A stretch of 64,000 nucleotides of DNA from Pseudobacteriovorax antillogorgiicola (GCA_945898195.1 CAMDHM010000002.1:96874-160873), one strand, 5' to 3'. Shown: positions 54,779 through 63,852, counted from the first letter of the stretch. Notes: generated by a model not told the origin, from the letters alone. Translations and numbers: made by a program.

Positions 54779-56344
54779 ATGTATAAGAACCGCAAGCTTG
54801 CCGCTTACATCGATGGTCGCTGGATCGAGTCCCCACACGGGACCGATTTTCCGAGCATCAATCCGGCCAACAAAAAAGACGTTGTTGGCATTTTCACTGA
54901 GTCTGACAAAGATCAAGTCCGTGAGGCGGCGCACGCTGCTCGCAAGGCTTATAAAACCTGGTCGCAAACTCCGGCTCCGGTTCGGGCCAGCGTGATCGGA
55001 AATTTTGGGCGACTGATCGAGGCCAACAAGGAAGAACTAGCCAAAGTTTTGGCCCGCGAAATTGGCAAGCCCTTGCGCGAGGCCATCGGCGAAATCCAGG
55101 AAGCTGTGGATACCTGCAACTTTTTCGTTTCCGAGGGGCGACGCCTTTACGGCCAGACGGTCCCCTCAGAGATGCCGAACAAGGAATTGTTCACCTACCG
55201 CCGCTCGATTGGCGTCTTTGGTTGCATGACAGCCTGTAATTTTCCTTTTGCGGTTCCAGCCTGGTATTTCATTCCAGCGCTAATTGCGGGTAACACATGC
55301 GTCTGGAAACCGAGCGAAGATGCGCCTGCGACCAGTTATTGGTTCACCGACTTGTTGCACCACGCGGGTGTTCCCAAGGGTGTTTTTAACACCGTGTTTG
55401 GTACGGGTCCAAAAACCGGCGCCGCGATGGTTGATCTGATCGACGAAGGCATTTTCGATAAAATTGGATTTACTGGATCCACGGAAGTCGGTCGCCGTAT
55501 TGGTGAAATTTGCGGGCGTAACCTGCAAGTTCCCTGTTTGGAGTTGGGCGGAAAAAATCCGATGATCGTCTGCCGCGATGCAGATATTGATCTTGCCCTT
55601 GAGGGTGCTTTATTCAGCGGATTTGGCACCGCAGGCCAACGCTGTACATCGTTGGGTAATCTTATCGTGGATGCTTCAATTCACGATCAATTTGTTCAGA
55701 AACTGGTCGAACGCGCTTCAAAAATGGTGATCGGTGATCCGATGCAACCAGGAATCATGTACGGACCTTTGATTAGCGAGCGTTTTCTCAAGGGCCACTT
55801 GGGTCACCTGGAAACGTTGATTGAAAAACACCATGAAATGCCCCTTGGCAAAGGCGGTTGGATTGGGCACGGCGTGGGTTGGGATCATTTGAAGGGCGAC
55901 GCTGAAAATGGCTTCTATGCCCGTCCTAATATTGCTCTTAATGTGAAGATGACGGATCGCATCTACCGGACGGAGACTTTTGGCCCATTGTTCAACGTCA
56001 TGAAGTTTCATGATTTTGAAGAGGCGATGGCGATGGCAAATGATCATGGCTATGGCCTGTCATCCGCGATTTATACGAACAATCCAATGCTTGTTTACCA
56101 ATTCAAAACAGGCATCACGGCCGGCATGTCGAGCATCAACAATTCCACGACTGGTGCCGAAGCTCACCTACCCTTTGGTGGTAACGGTAAGAGTGGAAAC
56201 GGTGGGCGACAGTCAGGAATTTGGGTCATCGACCAGTTTACCAAGTGGCATGCCGTCAATTGGGACATGTCGGGTAAGCTCCAATTAGCCCAGATGGATA
56301 CCGCCTATGTTGAACCGGACTTGAACTACAAAATCAAAATTTAA
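54779..56344 (+). CDS. Aldehyde dehydrogenase family protein
   Basis: The 521-aa enzyme has the ALDH blocks: 'FTGSTEVGRRIGEICGRN' (NAD-binding), 'LELGGKNPMIVC' (general base glutamate) and 'GFGTAGQRCTSLG' with the catalytic cysteine, plus 'FGPLFNVMKF'. It oxidises an aldehyde to an acid with NAD(P)+. The sequence ends in an unusual 'MDTAYVEPDLNYKI' tail. Specific substrate (for example semialdehydes) is not clear. The RBS 'aggaggac' precedes the ATG. A strong terminator follows. Confidence 0.93.
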   Translation: MYKNRKLAAYIDGRWIESPHGTDFPSINPANKKDVVGIFTESDKDQVREAAHAARKAYKTWSQTPAPVRASVIGNFGRLIEANKEELAKVLAREIGKPLREAIGEIQEAVDTCNFFVSEGRRLYGQTVPSEMPNKELFTYRRSIGVFGCMTACNFPFAVPAWYFIPALIAGNTCVWKPSEDAPATSYWFTDLLHHAGVPKGVFNTVFGTGPKTGAAMVDLIDEGIFDKIGFTGSTEVGRRIGEICGRNLQVPCLELGGKNPMIVCRDADIDLALEGALFSGFGTAGQRCTSLGNLIVDASIHDQFVQKLVERASKMVIGDPMQPGIMYGPLISERFLKGHLGHLETLIEKHHEMPLGKGGWIGHGVGWDHLKGDAENGFYARPNIALNVKMTDRIYRTETFGPLFNVMKFHDFEEAMAMANDHGYGLSSAIYTNNPMLVYQFKTGITAGMSSINNSTTGAEAHLPFGGNGKSGNGGRQSGIWVIDQFTKWHAVNWDMSGKLQLAQMDTAYVEPDLNYKIKI

Positions 56345-56371
56345 TTTCGCCTTAACCCGCTGGTTAAATTG

Positions 56372-56408
56372 ATGAAATCCGCCGCTTAAATGGCGGATTT
56401 CATTTTTT
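56372..56408 (+). terminator. Intrinsic terminator after the aldehyde dehydrogenase gene
   Basis: A perfect 12-bp stem, ATGAAATCCGCC with GGCGGATTTCAT, and loop GCTTAAAT is followed by TTTTTT. It lies 27 bases after the stop. Confidence 0.93.
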
Positions 56409-56469
56409 CAAGAGATATCCGCAAAGTATTATAGGGGAGTGGGTCCTGAGGGGGATCGCTCCCCGCTTT

Positions 56470-57633
56470 ATGATGCGGAAAAAAAATTCCATTTTTACGT
56501 TCGCCCGTTGGGTTCTTGCTTCTAGCCTAATTTTTGGTGCCTACATTTTCTGTACGCACTTGATTGTGACGGCCCATAGCTTGGTCGACCTTAAGCTGGC
56601 GGGGAGCCTTAATGCCAAATCCCTGGTCACTAATTTTCGTGAAACAGTCGAAGGCAAGACGTTGCTCAGGCGTGCTCGTATCTATGCGGACTTGAGCCAA
56701 AAAACCCATCTCTTGGACGGCATGGTTGTCGACCGTGATTCAGCGGGAGGTTTCATCAATCAATGTGATTCATTGTTGTTTTCATCTCTCCGCTATGTGG
56801 CCTTGGCTAAACTTGGATTTATGGATCTTGCCCGTCCAGCCTGGGCAGCCATCAAGCAAAGTCGGACCCCCGTCGGTGGCTGGATTCGCCATCCTCGCTG
56901 TAGCGATGCGCCCCTTTCCAGAGATATGACCTTGGGACTTCTGGTGGCACTTTCGCAAAATCCGCCTGATGCCAAGCAGGTGCTTGCCCTAACCCGCAAC
57001 GACTTGAAGCGGTTTGATGGCTATATTTCGAACGGTCCATTTTACATCAGTTTTTTTAGTCCTGGATTTCGTGCCGCGTTTGACGAAATTGCTTTGGTGC
57101 AGGGTGAGCCGTCTTCCGGGTTGGCGTGGAGTTTCTGGACCACTGAATTTGATGCATGGACGGCAAACGGTGACTACCGGTCCCATCTGGTTGGGCTTAC
57201 GGTTTGGCTGGAATACGAAATTGAACGCATGGCTAAGTGGGAATACCGATCGGGAGCCACCATCGATCCTGTGGGCCTAATCATCGATCCGTTTATGGAT
57301 GTCCACCTTCGCGATTTGCGTTTAACCTGGTCGGCGCAATCGTTGCTTCGTACCGATCCAGACAATCTTTTTTTTCGGTGGTTGGCGCTCAACTCCCTTG
57401 GCGCATTAACCCCGGAGCGTCGCTTGGTTTTAGCGAAGCAGCTGCTTTCAATGCGAGCCTTTCCTGAACAGCGTCTGCCTTCTAATTGTGACCGGCGTGC
57501 TGATTATGTTTGGCAGCGTCCTTCTGAGCAAACCCGCGAGCGTAGCGAATCCTGCTCCGAAACCTTTTCCGGAACAGATTTTTTGTGGTTGAGTGCCTTG
57601 TTGCTAGATAATGGTGTAACATTACCAAAATAA
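56470..57633 (+). CDS. Hypothetical membrane-anchored protein, 3' end altered by insertion
   Basis: The 387-aa protein has an N-terminal anchor ('WVLASSLIFGAYIFCTHLIV') and a largely helical periplasmic or extracytoplasmic domain with cysteines ('INQCDSLLFSSLRYVALAKL', 'RHPRCSDA', 'LPSNCDRRADYV'). No family was recognised. Its last codons are 'WLSALLLDNGVTLPK'. An 18-bp copy of the region encoding 'SALLL' reappears at 59059, followed by an in-frame stop (SALLLENH), so the original C-terminus was probably that version and the present end came from the insertion of the ATPase cassette. Confidence 0.65.
   Translation: MMRKKNSIFTFARWVLASSLIFGAYIFCTHLIVTAHSLVDLKLAGSLNAKSLVTNFRETVEGKTLLRRARIYADLSQKTHLLDGMVVDRDSAGGFINQCDSLLFSSLRYVALAKLGFMDLARPAWAAIKQSRTPVGGWIRHPRCSDAPLSRDMTLGLLVALSQNPPDAKQVLALTRNDLKRFDGYISNGPFYISFFSPGFRAAFDEIALVQGEPSSGLAWSFWTTEFDAWTANGDYRSHLVGLTVWLEYEIERMAKWEYRSGATIDPVGLIIDPFMDVHLRDLRLTWSAQSLLRTDPDNLFFRWLALNSLGALTPERRLVLAKQLLSMRAFPEQRLPSNCDRRADYVWQRPSEQTRERSESCSETFSGTDFLWLSALLLDNGVTLPK
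57591..57608 (+). repeat. Left direct repeat of the ATPase cassette
   Basis: 18-base exact match to 59059-59076, located in the last codons of the hypothetical gene. Confidence 0.85.
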
Positions 57634-57644
57634 CCTTGTATAAT
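57616..57644 (+). promoter_or_regulatory. Candidate promoter of the DUF4143 ATPase gene
   Basis: GTAACA, 17 bases and a perfect TATAAT lie 38 bases before the ATPase start, just inside the cassette. The -35 box matches at four of six positions. A self-contained promoter fits a mobile gene. Confidence 0.5.
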
Positions 57645-57682
57645 TGGAATAGGATTTCAATTTTTCGTAAAGTGAACCCCCT

Positions 57683-59014
57683 ATGTCGCTTAACAAGCTG
57701 TATTTAAAGAGAAATATTGACGACACCTTATGGGCCTGGGCACAGGCTCCTTCGCGTAAACCGTTGATTGTGCGTGGGGCGCGTCAGGTGGGGAAAACCG
57801 CCGCCATCAAACACTTGGGTGCGGCCGCATTTCAAAACACGTTAGCAATCAACTTTGATCGTCAGCCTCTTTTCAAGAAAGTATTTGAGTCTGATCTTGA
57901 TCCTCGACGCATCGTTTCTCAACTCGAAGCATTGATGGAAATGAAACTACGGCCTGGCAAGACGTTACTTTTTTTCGATGAAATCCAAGAATGCGAGAAT
58001 GCGATAAAAGCTCTGCGCTATTTTCACGAAGAGATGCCCGATGTGCACGTGGTGGCAGCGGGTAGCTTGCTGGAATTTGTTTGGGAGAAGTTATCTGTGC
58101 CGGTTGGCAGAGTATCCTATGCCTATCTGTTCCCCTTAACTTTCGACGAATTTTTAGCCGCATCGGGGCAGTCCAAACTTGCCGATCATCGTCCTAGATG
58201 GTCCGCCAGTGCCCCTACGACGGCATTGCTGGGTGAGGCAATGGCCCATTCCTTGTGGGCTTCTCTTAGAGACTATTTCATTGTCGGGGGAATGCCAGAA
58301 GCTGTTCTATCTTTTGTCGAACGACGCTCATACCTCGACGTCGGAACGATTCAAGACGATCTTTTACAAACCTACCGGGATGATTTTCATAAGTATGCAA
58401 AGGGCAATAAACAACTGGATAACCTCAGTGCCGTATTTTCGCGGGTCTTTGGCTTGGTCGGGAGACAACTCAAATATAGTTCATTGGGCGACGGCGATGA
58501 TACCAAACGTACAAAGGCGTCATTAGAACTTCTGGAGAGAGCGGGAATAGTGCACCGCGTTCACTGTACCTCAGCTAGGGGACTACCTTTGTCTGCAGGG
58601 ACAAAAGATTCTCAGTTTAAATGTATATTTCTGGACATTGGACTGGGACAGCGGTGCAGTGGAATGAAACCAGCAGATTTTATAAAGGCTGAAAATATAG
58701 CAACCTTTCACCAGGGGCTAATCGCCGAACAATTCGTTGGACAAGAGCTATTGGCTGAGGCAGATCCACGCAGCCACGAGCCTCTATATTATTGGGCGCG
58801 CCAAGAAAAAAGCTCCACGGCCGAGATAGATTATTTGGTGGTGCGTGACGGTGCGATCCTACCAGTAGAAATAAAAAGCGGAACATCCGGAGCGTTAAAA
58901 AGTCTGCATTTATATTTAAAAGATCGAGGCGGCGTAGGGATTTGCATGCAGCAAATAAACAACTGCCGGCTGTTAGACCAAGTGTATTTTATTCCGCTTT
59001 TTGCAAAACTATAG
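57683..59014 (+). CDS. AAA ATPase with DUF4143 domain
   Basis: The 443-aa protein has an AAA_14-type ATPase: Walker A 'VRGARQVGKTAAIKHLG' and Walker B 'KTLLFFDEIQEC', followed by sensor-like 'VVAAGSLLEF' and 'FPLTFDEFL'. The C-terminal DUF4143 part ends in 'AEIDYLVVRDGAILPVEIKS', a PD-(D/E)XK-like nuclease-fold motif (D...E-x-K). These genes are widespread, patchily distributed and of unproven function. Flanking direct repeats support recent acquisition. Confidence 0.9.
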   Translation: MSLNKLYLKRNIDDTLWAWAQAPSRKPLIVRGARQVGKTAAIKHLGAAAFQNTLAINFDRQPLFKKVFESDLDPRRIVSQLEALMEMKLRPGKTLLFFDEIQECENAIKALRYFHEEMPDVHVVAAGSLLEFVWEKLSVPVGRVSYAYLFPLTFDEFLAASGQSKLADHRPRWSASAPTTALLGEAMAHSLWASLRDYFIVGGMPEAVLSFVERRSYLDVGTIQDDLLQTYRDDFHKYAKGNKQLDNLSAVFSRVFGLVGRQLKYSSLGDGDDTKRTKASLELLERAGIVHRVHCTSARGLPLSAGTKDSQFKCIFLDIGLGQRCSGMKPADFIKAENIATFHQGLIAEQFVGQELLAEADPRSHEPLYYWARQEKSSTAEIDYLVVRDGAILPVEIKSGTSGALKSLHLYLKDRGGVGICMQQINNCRLLDQVYFIPLFAKL

Positions 59015-59058
59015 CAGAGATATAGAGACGTCTCGGGTCGCTCACCCATTTCGAATTG

Positions 59059-59076
59059 GAGTGCCTTGTTGCTAGA
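59059..59076 (+). repeat. Right direct repeat of the ATPase cassette
   Basis: 18-base exact copy of 57591-57608. In the same frame it is followed by GAA AAT CAT TAA, giving a plausible original C-terminus for the interrupted gene. Confidence 0.85.
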
Positions 59077-59097
59077 AAATCATTAAGGCCATAACCG

Positions 59098-61722
59098 TCA
59101 CAACTCTGCTTGCAGAAGGTTGCGCGCCTTTGTTCGAAGGGCCATCCTGGAGGTCGCCATGGTGATAAAGATCGTTAGGGCGACAATAAGGAGGGCCGGG
59201 ATAACGGCAGCCTTGGCGGCAAAAACCCATGCGCCGTCAAACAAGAAAACAGACAGAACCCAGGCAATGCCAAAGCTGATGGCAAGGCCAGTGGCTGCCG
59301 CAAAAAAAGCGACGATTGCCGCCTCTCCAAGAACGCGAACGTAGACTTCGCGAAAGGATGCCCCAAGAACTTTGAGGATCGCCGTTTCGTAAGAGCGTGC
59401 TCGGGATTGTTGTAGGGTAATAGCTGTCAGGACGCCCATTCCGGCCACCAGGCAAAGCATTGCCATGGCGGTGATGGCTAGGGCCACCTGTTCTGAAATG
59501 GACAGGATCCGCGCGACGGAGGCCTTCACATCCACGATGGATATATTTGAGAAAGATTGGGCGAGCTCGCGCTGAAGCTTTTGTGTCGTATCAAAATCTG
59601 TTTCTGTGACTGTGCCCAAGTAGGTCCTGGGGGCATCGTCAATGACCCCTTTTTGAAATTGAACAAAAAAGTTGGGCTGAAAACTCGCCCAACGGACGCG
59701 ACGCAAGTTGACCACCCTACCCTTGACGGGGACGCCTTGAACGTTAAATTCAAGGACATCGTCGAGCCTTATACCGGTGCGTTCCGCGAAACGTTTTTCA
59801 AGAGAAATTTCCGGCAGGTCTTGTTTTGTTCGATCAAATGTTACCGTTTGAAACTCTCTGCCAGCGGCCAAAGCCTCGCTGCCAGTGAGGCGACCGCGGA
59901 CTGAAAGATTATAAGTCCGGTTTTTGAACTGCTCTTCGCTTTGTCTCTCCCGCGTGCCAGGAATATTGTCGAAAGTTTCTCCGATCCCCTTGTCGTTGAT
60001 GCGGTCTAGTCGCGCACGTATGAGGGGCGAAAATGATCCTGATGAAAGATTTCTTGATTCAAGAAAATTTCGCAGCGGAGCTTCCTGCTCCGGCTGAATG
60101 TCGAACAGAAAAAGTCCAGGCAAGGCCGTCTTTTCTGACGAGGTCAATTCGGAAGTCAAAATGGCCTGTATTTGAGGAACGGCACTGATCAAGGCCGCAC
60201 AAAGCCCCAAGGTAACAAAAGAGACTATTAGATTTTGGCTGGAACGCCTTGTATGACGCAAAGCCATTAACAACGGCCAAGATCTCCAGCGGGTTTGCTG
60301 CTTGATCATCCGAGATACCGGGGCAAGTGCACGGAGCAAGATGGTTCCCGATGCCGCTAGAATCAAGATTGAAATGCCAGTGATCACTAAAAAAAGAATG
60401 CCAGCCTTTGGGCTTCGTGCCTGCCATGAGGCCAATCCAAAGATAATTGCAATGGATGGGGCCGCGGCTAAAAGCCAGCGCGAGTTTTTAATTTTCGATG
60501 GGTCTTCGTGTTCACGGAAAAGGGTCGCTGCGCTCATGCCGTCAAGGTGCATGAAAACCGGCAGGCCAGCGATCGGAGTACCCAGGGTTCCCATGATCAA
60601 AGCCATGATCACGGAATCTTTTTGAATGGAGACTTTGATGCCTGTTCCCAAAAAAGGCGCGAGAATTTCTCGAATGGCGGGCAATAGCATTGCAGCAATG
60701 GCGACGGCACATATGGCCCCACCAAACCCAAGCAGGATCATTTGCCATCCGATGATCCATCTGGCAGACGAGGGCCTCGCCCCGATGGACTGCAGGATGG
60801 CGAGATCGCGAATTTTACTGCGAACGTGAGCAAGAATTAAAAAATTTCCGCCGATCCCCGATAGGATGATGGCCACGAGAGCTATGATGCCAAGATAATC
60901 CCCGAGAAATTTTAAGATGCGTCCAAGCTCATCTGTGGCAGAGGTGTGGCTTCTGATACGCAGGTCGCTACGGGTTTTAGCGAAGGCTTTAAATTTTGCC
61001 TCAAGTGCTTCAGCATCTGACGGTGCCTGAGCTTCAGAAAATTGAGCGGGCAAAGCGTATTGGCGCGTACGGGTTATCCTGCTGCCTAACTGGATTAAAC
61101 CAGTTTGATGCGCCCACTTTCGGCCGATGTAAATCCTTGGGGCAATCGAAAAACTTGCCGACGAAGTGGACGGATCGCTGGCGATAGTTCCCCGTAGGCG
61201 GAAAACTTGATCGCCGATCTTCACGGACTGTCCTGGTTTTAAGTCCAATTGAAAATAAAGCTCTGGTGCCGCCAAGGCGAGCGGCTCAACTTCCATTTGG
61301 CGGAATATCGGGTCCGTGGAGGGTTTGCCGTCTTCGCCCGTGAAGGCGACCTCCCCGTAAAAGGGAAAGGTTGGATCAACGGCGCGAATTTCCATCAGTC
61401 TCGCCGGTGGCGCGCCATGGGAGCTTTCAGTAACGGCTGCGACCATGCTGACCCAACCCGATTCTTCAGCAATGCGGGTTCCACGGGGGACCAGTGCGTC
61501 AAAGGCGGTGATCTCGTCGAAGGTGATTGGACGAAAGGCAGAAACGGCTATGTCGGCGCCCAAGATTTCCCGTGATTTTCCCGACAGGCTTTGGTCGATA
61601 GAGGACTTCAGGGCGGTGACCGTGATGAAGCCAGTCAAGCCAAGGGCAATGTTTAAAATAAAGAACAGAGAAAATTTCGGCGTGTTGATGATCTCGCGCC
61701 AGGCCAGGCGCCTCCAAATCAT
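59098..61722 (-). CDS. ybbP: FtsX-like ABC transporter permease (YbbP-like)
   Basis: The 874-aa protein has about ten membrane helices in the FtsX/MacB-type layout: an N-terminal helix ('FSLFFILNIALGLTGFITVT'), a periplasmic domain, a first helix group ('LGIIALVAIILSGIGGNFLI'), a central group and a C-terminal group ('MLCLVAGMGVLTAITLQQSR'). It matches YbbP, the permease partner of YbbA. It is last in the tesA-ybbA-ybbP order, overlapping the ATPase gene by one base. Its substrate is not defined. Confidence 0.87.
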   Translation of the reverse strand: MIWRRLAWREIINTPKFSLFFILNIALGLTGFITVTALKSSIDQSLSGKSREILGADIAVSAFRPITFDEITAFDALVPRGTRIAEESGWVSMVAAVTESSHGAPPARLMEIRAVDPTFPFYGEVAFTGEDGKPSTDPIFRQMEVEPLALAAPELYFQLDLKPGQSVKIGDQVFRLRGTIASDPSTSSASFSIAPRIYIGRKWAHQTGLIQLGSRITRTRQYALPAQFSEAQAPSDAEALEAKFKAFAKTRSDLRIRSHTSATDELGRILKFLGDYLGIIALVAIILSGIGGNFLILAHVRSKIRDLAILQSIGARPSSARWIIGWQMILLGFGGAICAVAIAAMLLPAIREILAPFLGTGIKVSIQKDSVIMALIMGTLGTPIAGLPVFMHLDGMSAATLFREHEDPSKIKNSRWLLAAAPSIAIIFGLASWQARSPKAGILFLVITGISILILAASGTILLRALAPVSRMIKQQTRWRSWPLLMALRHTRRSSQNLIVSFVTLGLCAALISAVPQIQAILTSELTSSEKTALPGLFLFDIQPEQEAPLRNFLESRNLSSGSFSPLIRARLDRINDKGIGETFDNIPGTRERQSEEQFKNRTYNLSVRGRLTGSEALAAGREFQTVTFDRTKQDLPEISLEKRFAERTGIRLDDVLEFNVQGVPVKGRVVNLRRVRWASFQPNFFVQFQKGVIDDAPRTYLGTVTETDFDTTQKLQRELAQSFSNISIVDVKASVARILSISEQVALAITAMAMLCLVAGMGVLTAITLQQSRARSYETAILKVLGASFREVYVRVLGEAAIVAFFAAATGLAISFGIAWVLSVFLFDGAWVFAAKAAVIPALLIVALTIFITMATSRMALRTKARNLLQAEL

Positions 61723-62408
61723 TATGGCACCCTGTGCAACTGACCGTCGCGCAGCTGGTAGCGGTGGTCGCAGCGTTTGGCCAGTTCTTCGTTATGGGTG
61801 ACCAAGATCAGGGTGGTGCCTTCCTTACGCACCAAATCAAAGAGCAGGTCGGTGACGCGTTCCCCGGTTTTCGTGTCGAGGTTTCCGCTCGGTTCATCGG
61901 CCAGCAAAATTTTTGGCCTGACAACGAGGGCTCTGGCGATAGCCACGCGCTGGGATTCTCCGCCACTAAGTTGTGACGGAAGATGGCTGGAGCGAGATCC
62001 TAAGCCGACGGCTTCAAGGCGAGAAAGCGCCGCGGCCTCGGCGCTTTTGTTGCCTGCAATTTCTAGGGGGAGTGAGACGTTTTCTAGGGCAGTTAGGGTT
62101 TGGAGCAAATGAAATTGCTGAAAAACAATGCCAACCGTTTTGGCTCGAAATAAGGCAAGGTCGGCCTGAGACATATGGGTGATATCAATGCCGTCCATGG
62201 TGATGGTGCCCTGGTCGGGCTGGTCCAAGCCAGCGAGAAGGCCAAGCAGCGTTGACTTGCCGCTGCCAGAAGGTCCCGTGATGGCAATCGTTTGGGCGGA
62301 TAATGCCTCGAAATTTAGATCGGCTAAAACCGAAACTTTCTGACCGCTTCGGCTATAGGATTTTCCGACCTTTGCGACGGAGATGACAGGGCTTTGCGGA
62401 TTGCTCAC
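61722..62408 (-). CDS. ybbA: ABC transporter ATPase (YbbA-like)
   Basis: The 228-aa protein is a LolD/MacB-type ATPase: Walker A 'ITGPSGSGKSTLLGLLAGLD', Q-loop 'GIVFQQFHLLQTLTALENVS', signature 'LSGGESQRVAIARALVVRP' and Walker B 'ILLADEPSGNLD'. It pairs with the downstream FtsX-like permease. The ATG overlaps the tesA stop by four bases. Confidence 0.93.
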   Translation of the reverse strand: MSNPQSPVISVAKVGKSYSRSGQKVSVLADLNFEALSAQTIAITGPSGSGKSTLLGLLAGLDQPDQGTITMDGIDITHMSQADLALFRAKTVGIVFQQFHLLQTLTALENVSLPLEIAGNKSAEAAALSRLEAVGLGSRSSHLPSQLSGGESQRVAIARALVVRPKILLADEPSGNLDTKTGERVTDLLFDLVRKEGTTLILVTHNEELAKRCDHRYQLRDGQLHRVP

Positions 62409-63019
62409 AGCAGTGGCTCCAGATTTTTCCAGACGGTTTCAGTGATGATCCGGTGGCCTTGCGGGTTTGGGTGTAGGCCGTCGGGAAGGTTGAACTCAGG
62501 GTGGGCGGCGACCCCTTCGAGAAAAAACGGAATCAGGGCGACCTTTTGTTCGCGGGCAACAAGTTTGAAAGCCTCTTCAAAGGATTTGGCATAAGCGGGG
62601 CCATAGCTGGGAGGCATTTTCATTCCAGCCAGTAGAACCTTAATTTTATTTTCTTTGGCAATTTTGATCGTGTCTTCAAGATTTTTTTTCATTGCAGTGA
62701 CGGGTAGTCCGCGCAAGGCATCATTGGTGCCAAGTTCCAGGATCATATGGGTCGGTTTTTTAGGGGAACCCAAATGAAATTTCAGACGGGATGGCCCACT
62801 GGCTGATGTCGAGCCTGAGATACCTGCATTGAGGGCTTCGGCGGTCGGTCCAAGCTTTTTTTTGAGGCGTTTGTCGAGGAGTGCTGGAAACGCGGCGTCA
62901 GGGCTGATTTCTAAGCCTTCGGTCAGTGAATCTCCAAGGCAAAGGACCACGACGGGAGTCACTGCAAGGGCAGTTGAATTTAAAGAAAGGAAAGAAAGGA
63001 AAGATAAAATCCACTTCAT
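62405..63019 (-). CDS. tesA: TesA-like SGNH esterase / lysophospholipase
   Basis: The 204-aa protein (start ATG at 63019; the track start lies in the upstream region) has a signal peptide ('WILSFLSFLSLNSTALAVTP') and the SGNH blocks 'LGDSLTEG', 'ELGTNDALRG' and 'DGLHPNPQGH', giving the Ser-Asp-His triad. In E. coli, tesA is divergent from ybbA-ybbP; here all three genes run in the same direction. It acts as a periplasmic lipase/thioesterase. A palindrome covers its ribosome binding region. Confidence 0.9.
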   Translation of the reverse strand: MKWILSFLSFLSLNSTALAVTPVVVLCLGDSLTEGLEISPDAAFPALLDKRLKKKLGPTAEALNAGISGSTSASGPSRLKFHLGSPKKPTHMILELGTNDALRGLPVTAMKKNLEDTIKIAKENKIKVLLAGMKMPPSYGPAYAKSFEEAFKLVAREQKVALIPFFLEGVAAHPEFNLPDGLHPNPQGHRIITETVWKNLEPLL

Positions 63020-63023
63020 CGTG

Positions 63024-63047
63024 TTGCCTCGGTAGTTACGGAGGCAA
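63024..63047. promoter_or_regulatory. 24-bp near-perfect palindrome between tesA and toxin-antitoxin genes
   Basis: Arms TTGCCTCGGTA and TACGGAGGCAA (10 of 11 pairs) surround GT. On the minus strand the palindrome includes the 'gagg' ribosome binding site of tesA. On the plus strand it lies about 50 bases before the toxin gene. It may be the operator of the antitoxin regulator or a structure controlling tesA; this is inference. Confidence 0.45.
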
Positions 63048-63096
63048 GGATACACTAAGTGGTGCACCGTCATACACGAATATCGAACCGCAATCC

Positions 63097-63447
63097 TTGA
63101 GCTTGTTGCGTAAGCATCTGTATTTGTTTGACGCAAGAAAATCAAGAGATACCCCGGATAGGCGATTCTCGAACAATGAACATGTAAAGCAAGACATCCG
63201 TGGTCGCTTCGTAATGGAGATCAAAGTCTGGCGCATTGAGGACGGGAGGTATCCGCACAGCCTCAAATACTCTCTGGTTTTTATTGAACGTCAGACAAAG
63301 CGCAAAGTTTTGATGGACAATCACTTCCCTAAAAAGCCTCATTTGCATTTGGACGACACTGAAATCCCGTACGAACTTACCAGCATGTCGAAACTTCTTG
63401 ATGATTTTAGAAACCACATCTTTCAGCATTTTGGAGAAAAAATATGA
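63097..63447 (+). CDS. TumE-like toxin of a toxin-antitoxin pair (DUF6516-like)
   Basis: The conserved core 'FVMEIKVWRIEDGRYPHSLK' and 'LDDTEIPYELTSMSKLLDDF' match TumE/DUF6516-family toxins. The start is uncertain: the ORF is open back to 62926, but the region before about 63060 lies in the tesA start. A TTG at 63097 (116 aa) fits the usual family length; the first ATG at 63213 would remove the N-terminal strand. No strong RBS is visible. The stop overlaps the antitoxin ATG (ATGA). Mode of toxicity is unknown from sequence. Confidence 0.65.
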   Translation: MSLLRKHLYLFDARKSRDTPDRRFSNNEHVKQDIRGRFVMEIKVWRIEDGRYPHSLKYSLVFIERQTKRKVLMDNHFPKKPHLHLDDTEIPYELTSMSKLLDDFRNHIFQHFGEKI

Positions 63448-63812
63448 AGAAGCTGATCATTTCAATTAAGTCGCCAGCCCAGGCTCTCGATGAAGTCAGG
63501 ACTAGGTTAGAAACAGCTCAAAAGAAGCGCGGGAAGGTCACGCCGCATTATGAAATATCTTTTTCTGATATGAAGCAGTTCAAGAAATTTATTGGCAATA
63601 TAGATATGCTGACCAGTATTCAACTATTTAAGCCTAATAGTATCTATGAACTGGCAAGTGTCATGCAGAAAGATGTGGGTAACCTCAATCGACTGATCAC
63701 CTTCTTTGAAGAGATCGGCGCAATCAGGATTGAAGAAAAAGTTGTTGGCAGCAGGAATGTGAAGACTCCACTGGTGGACTACGATAAAATTGAGTTTGAT
63801 TTGGTGGCGTAG
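63444..63812 (+). CDS. TumA-like antitoxin with winged-helix/HTH domain
   Basis: The 122-aa protein has a C-terminal HTH-like region ('NSIYELASVMQKDVGNLNRL' then 'FFEEIGAIRIEEK'), the pattern of antitoxins paired with TumE toxins (ELA..xxR/KDxxNxxR, then GxI). It probably binds the toxin and represses the shared promoter. It is coupled to the toxin gene by a four-base overlap. Confidence 0.75.
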   Translation: MKKLIISIKSPAQALDEVRTRLETAQKKRGKVTPHYEISFSDMKQFKKFIGNIDMLTSIQLFKPNSIYELASVMQKDVGNLNRLITFFEEIGAIRIEEKVVGSRNVKTPLVDYDKIEFDLVA

Positions 63813-63852
63813 TTGGAGGTTAGTATTAAATCCGGACTCGTTCATTTTTTAC

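Larger units (their letters stand above)
57591..59076. mobile_element. Direct-repeat-bounded ATPase gene cassette
   Basis: The sequence 'gagtgccttgttgctaga' occurs at 57591-57608 and again at 59059-59076 (18/18; 21/22 when extended to 'aat'). Between them lie a promoter and one complete gene. The left copy is the 3' end of the hypothetical gene, and the right copy restores that end in frame with a stop. This is the arrangement left by integration into the 3' end of a gene. No integrase is present, so the mechanism is unknown. Confidence 0.55.

Noticed and set aside
59025-59034. Palindrome GAGACGTCTC after the DUF4143 ATPase gene
   Set aside because: Only 10 bases, no T-run and no link to a known site; not enough to call a terminator or attachment site.
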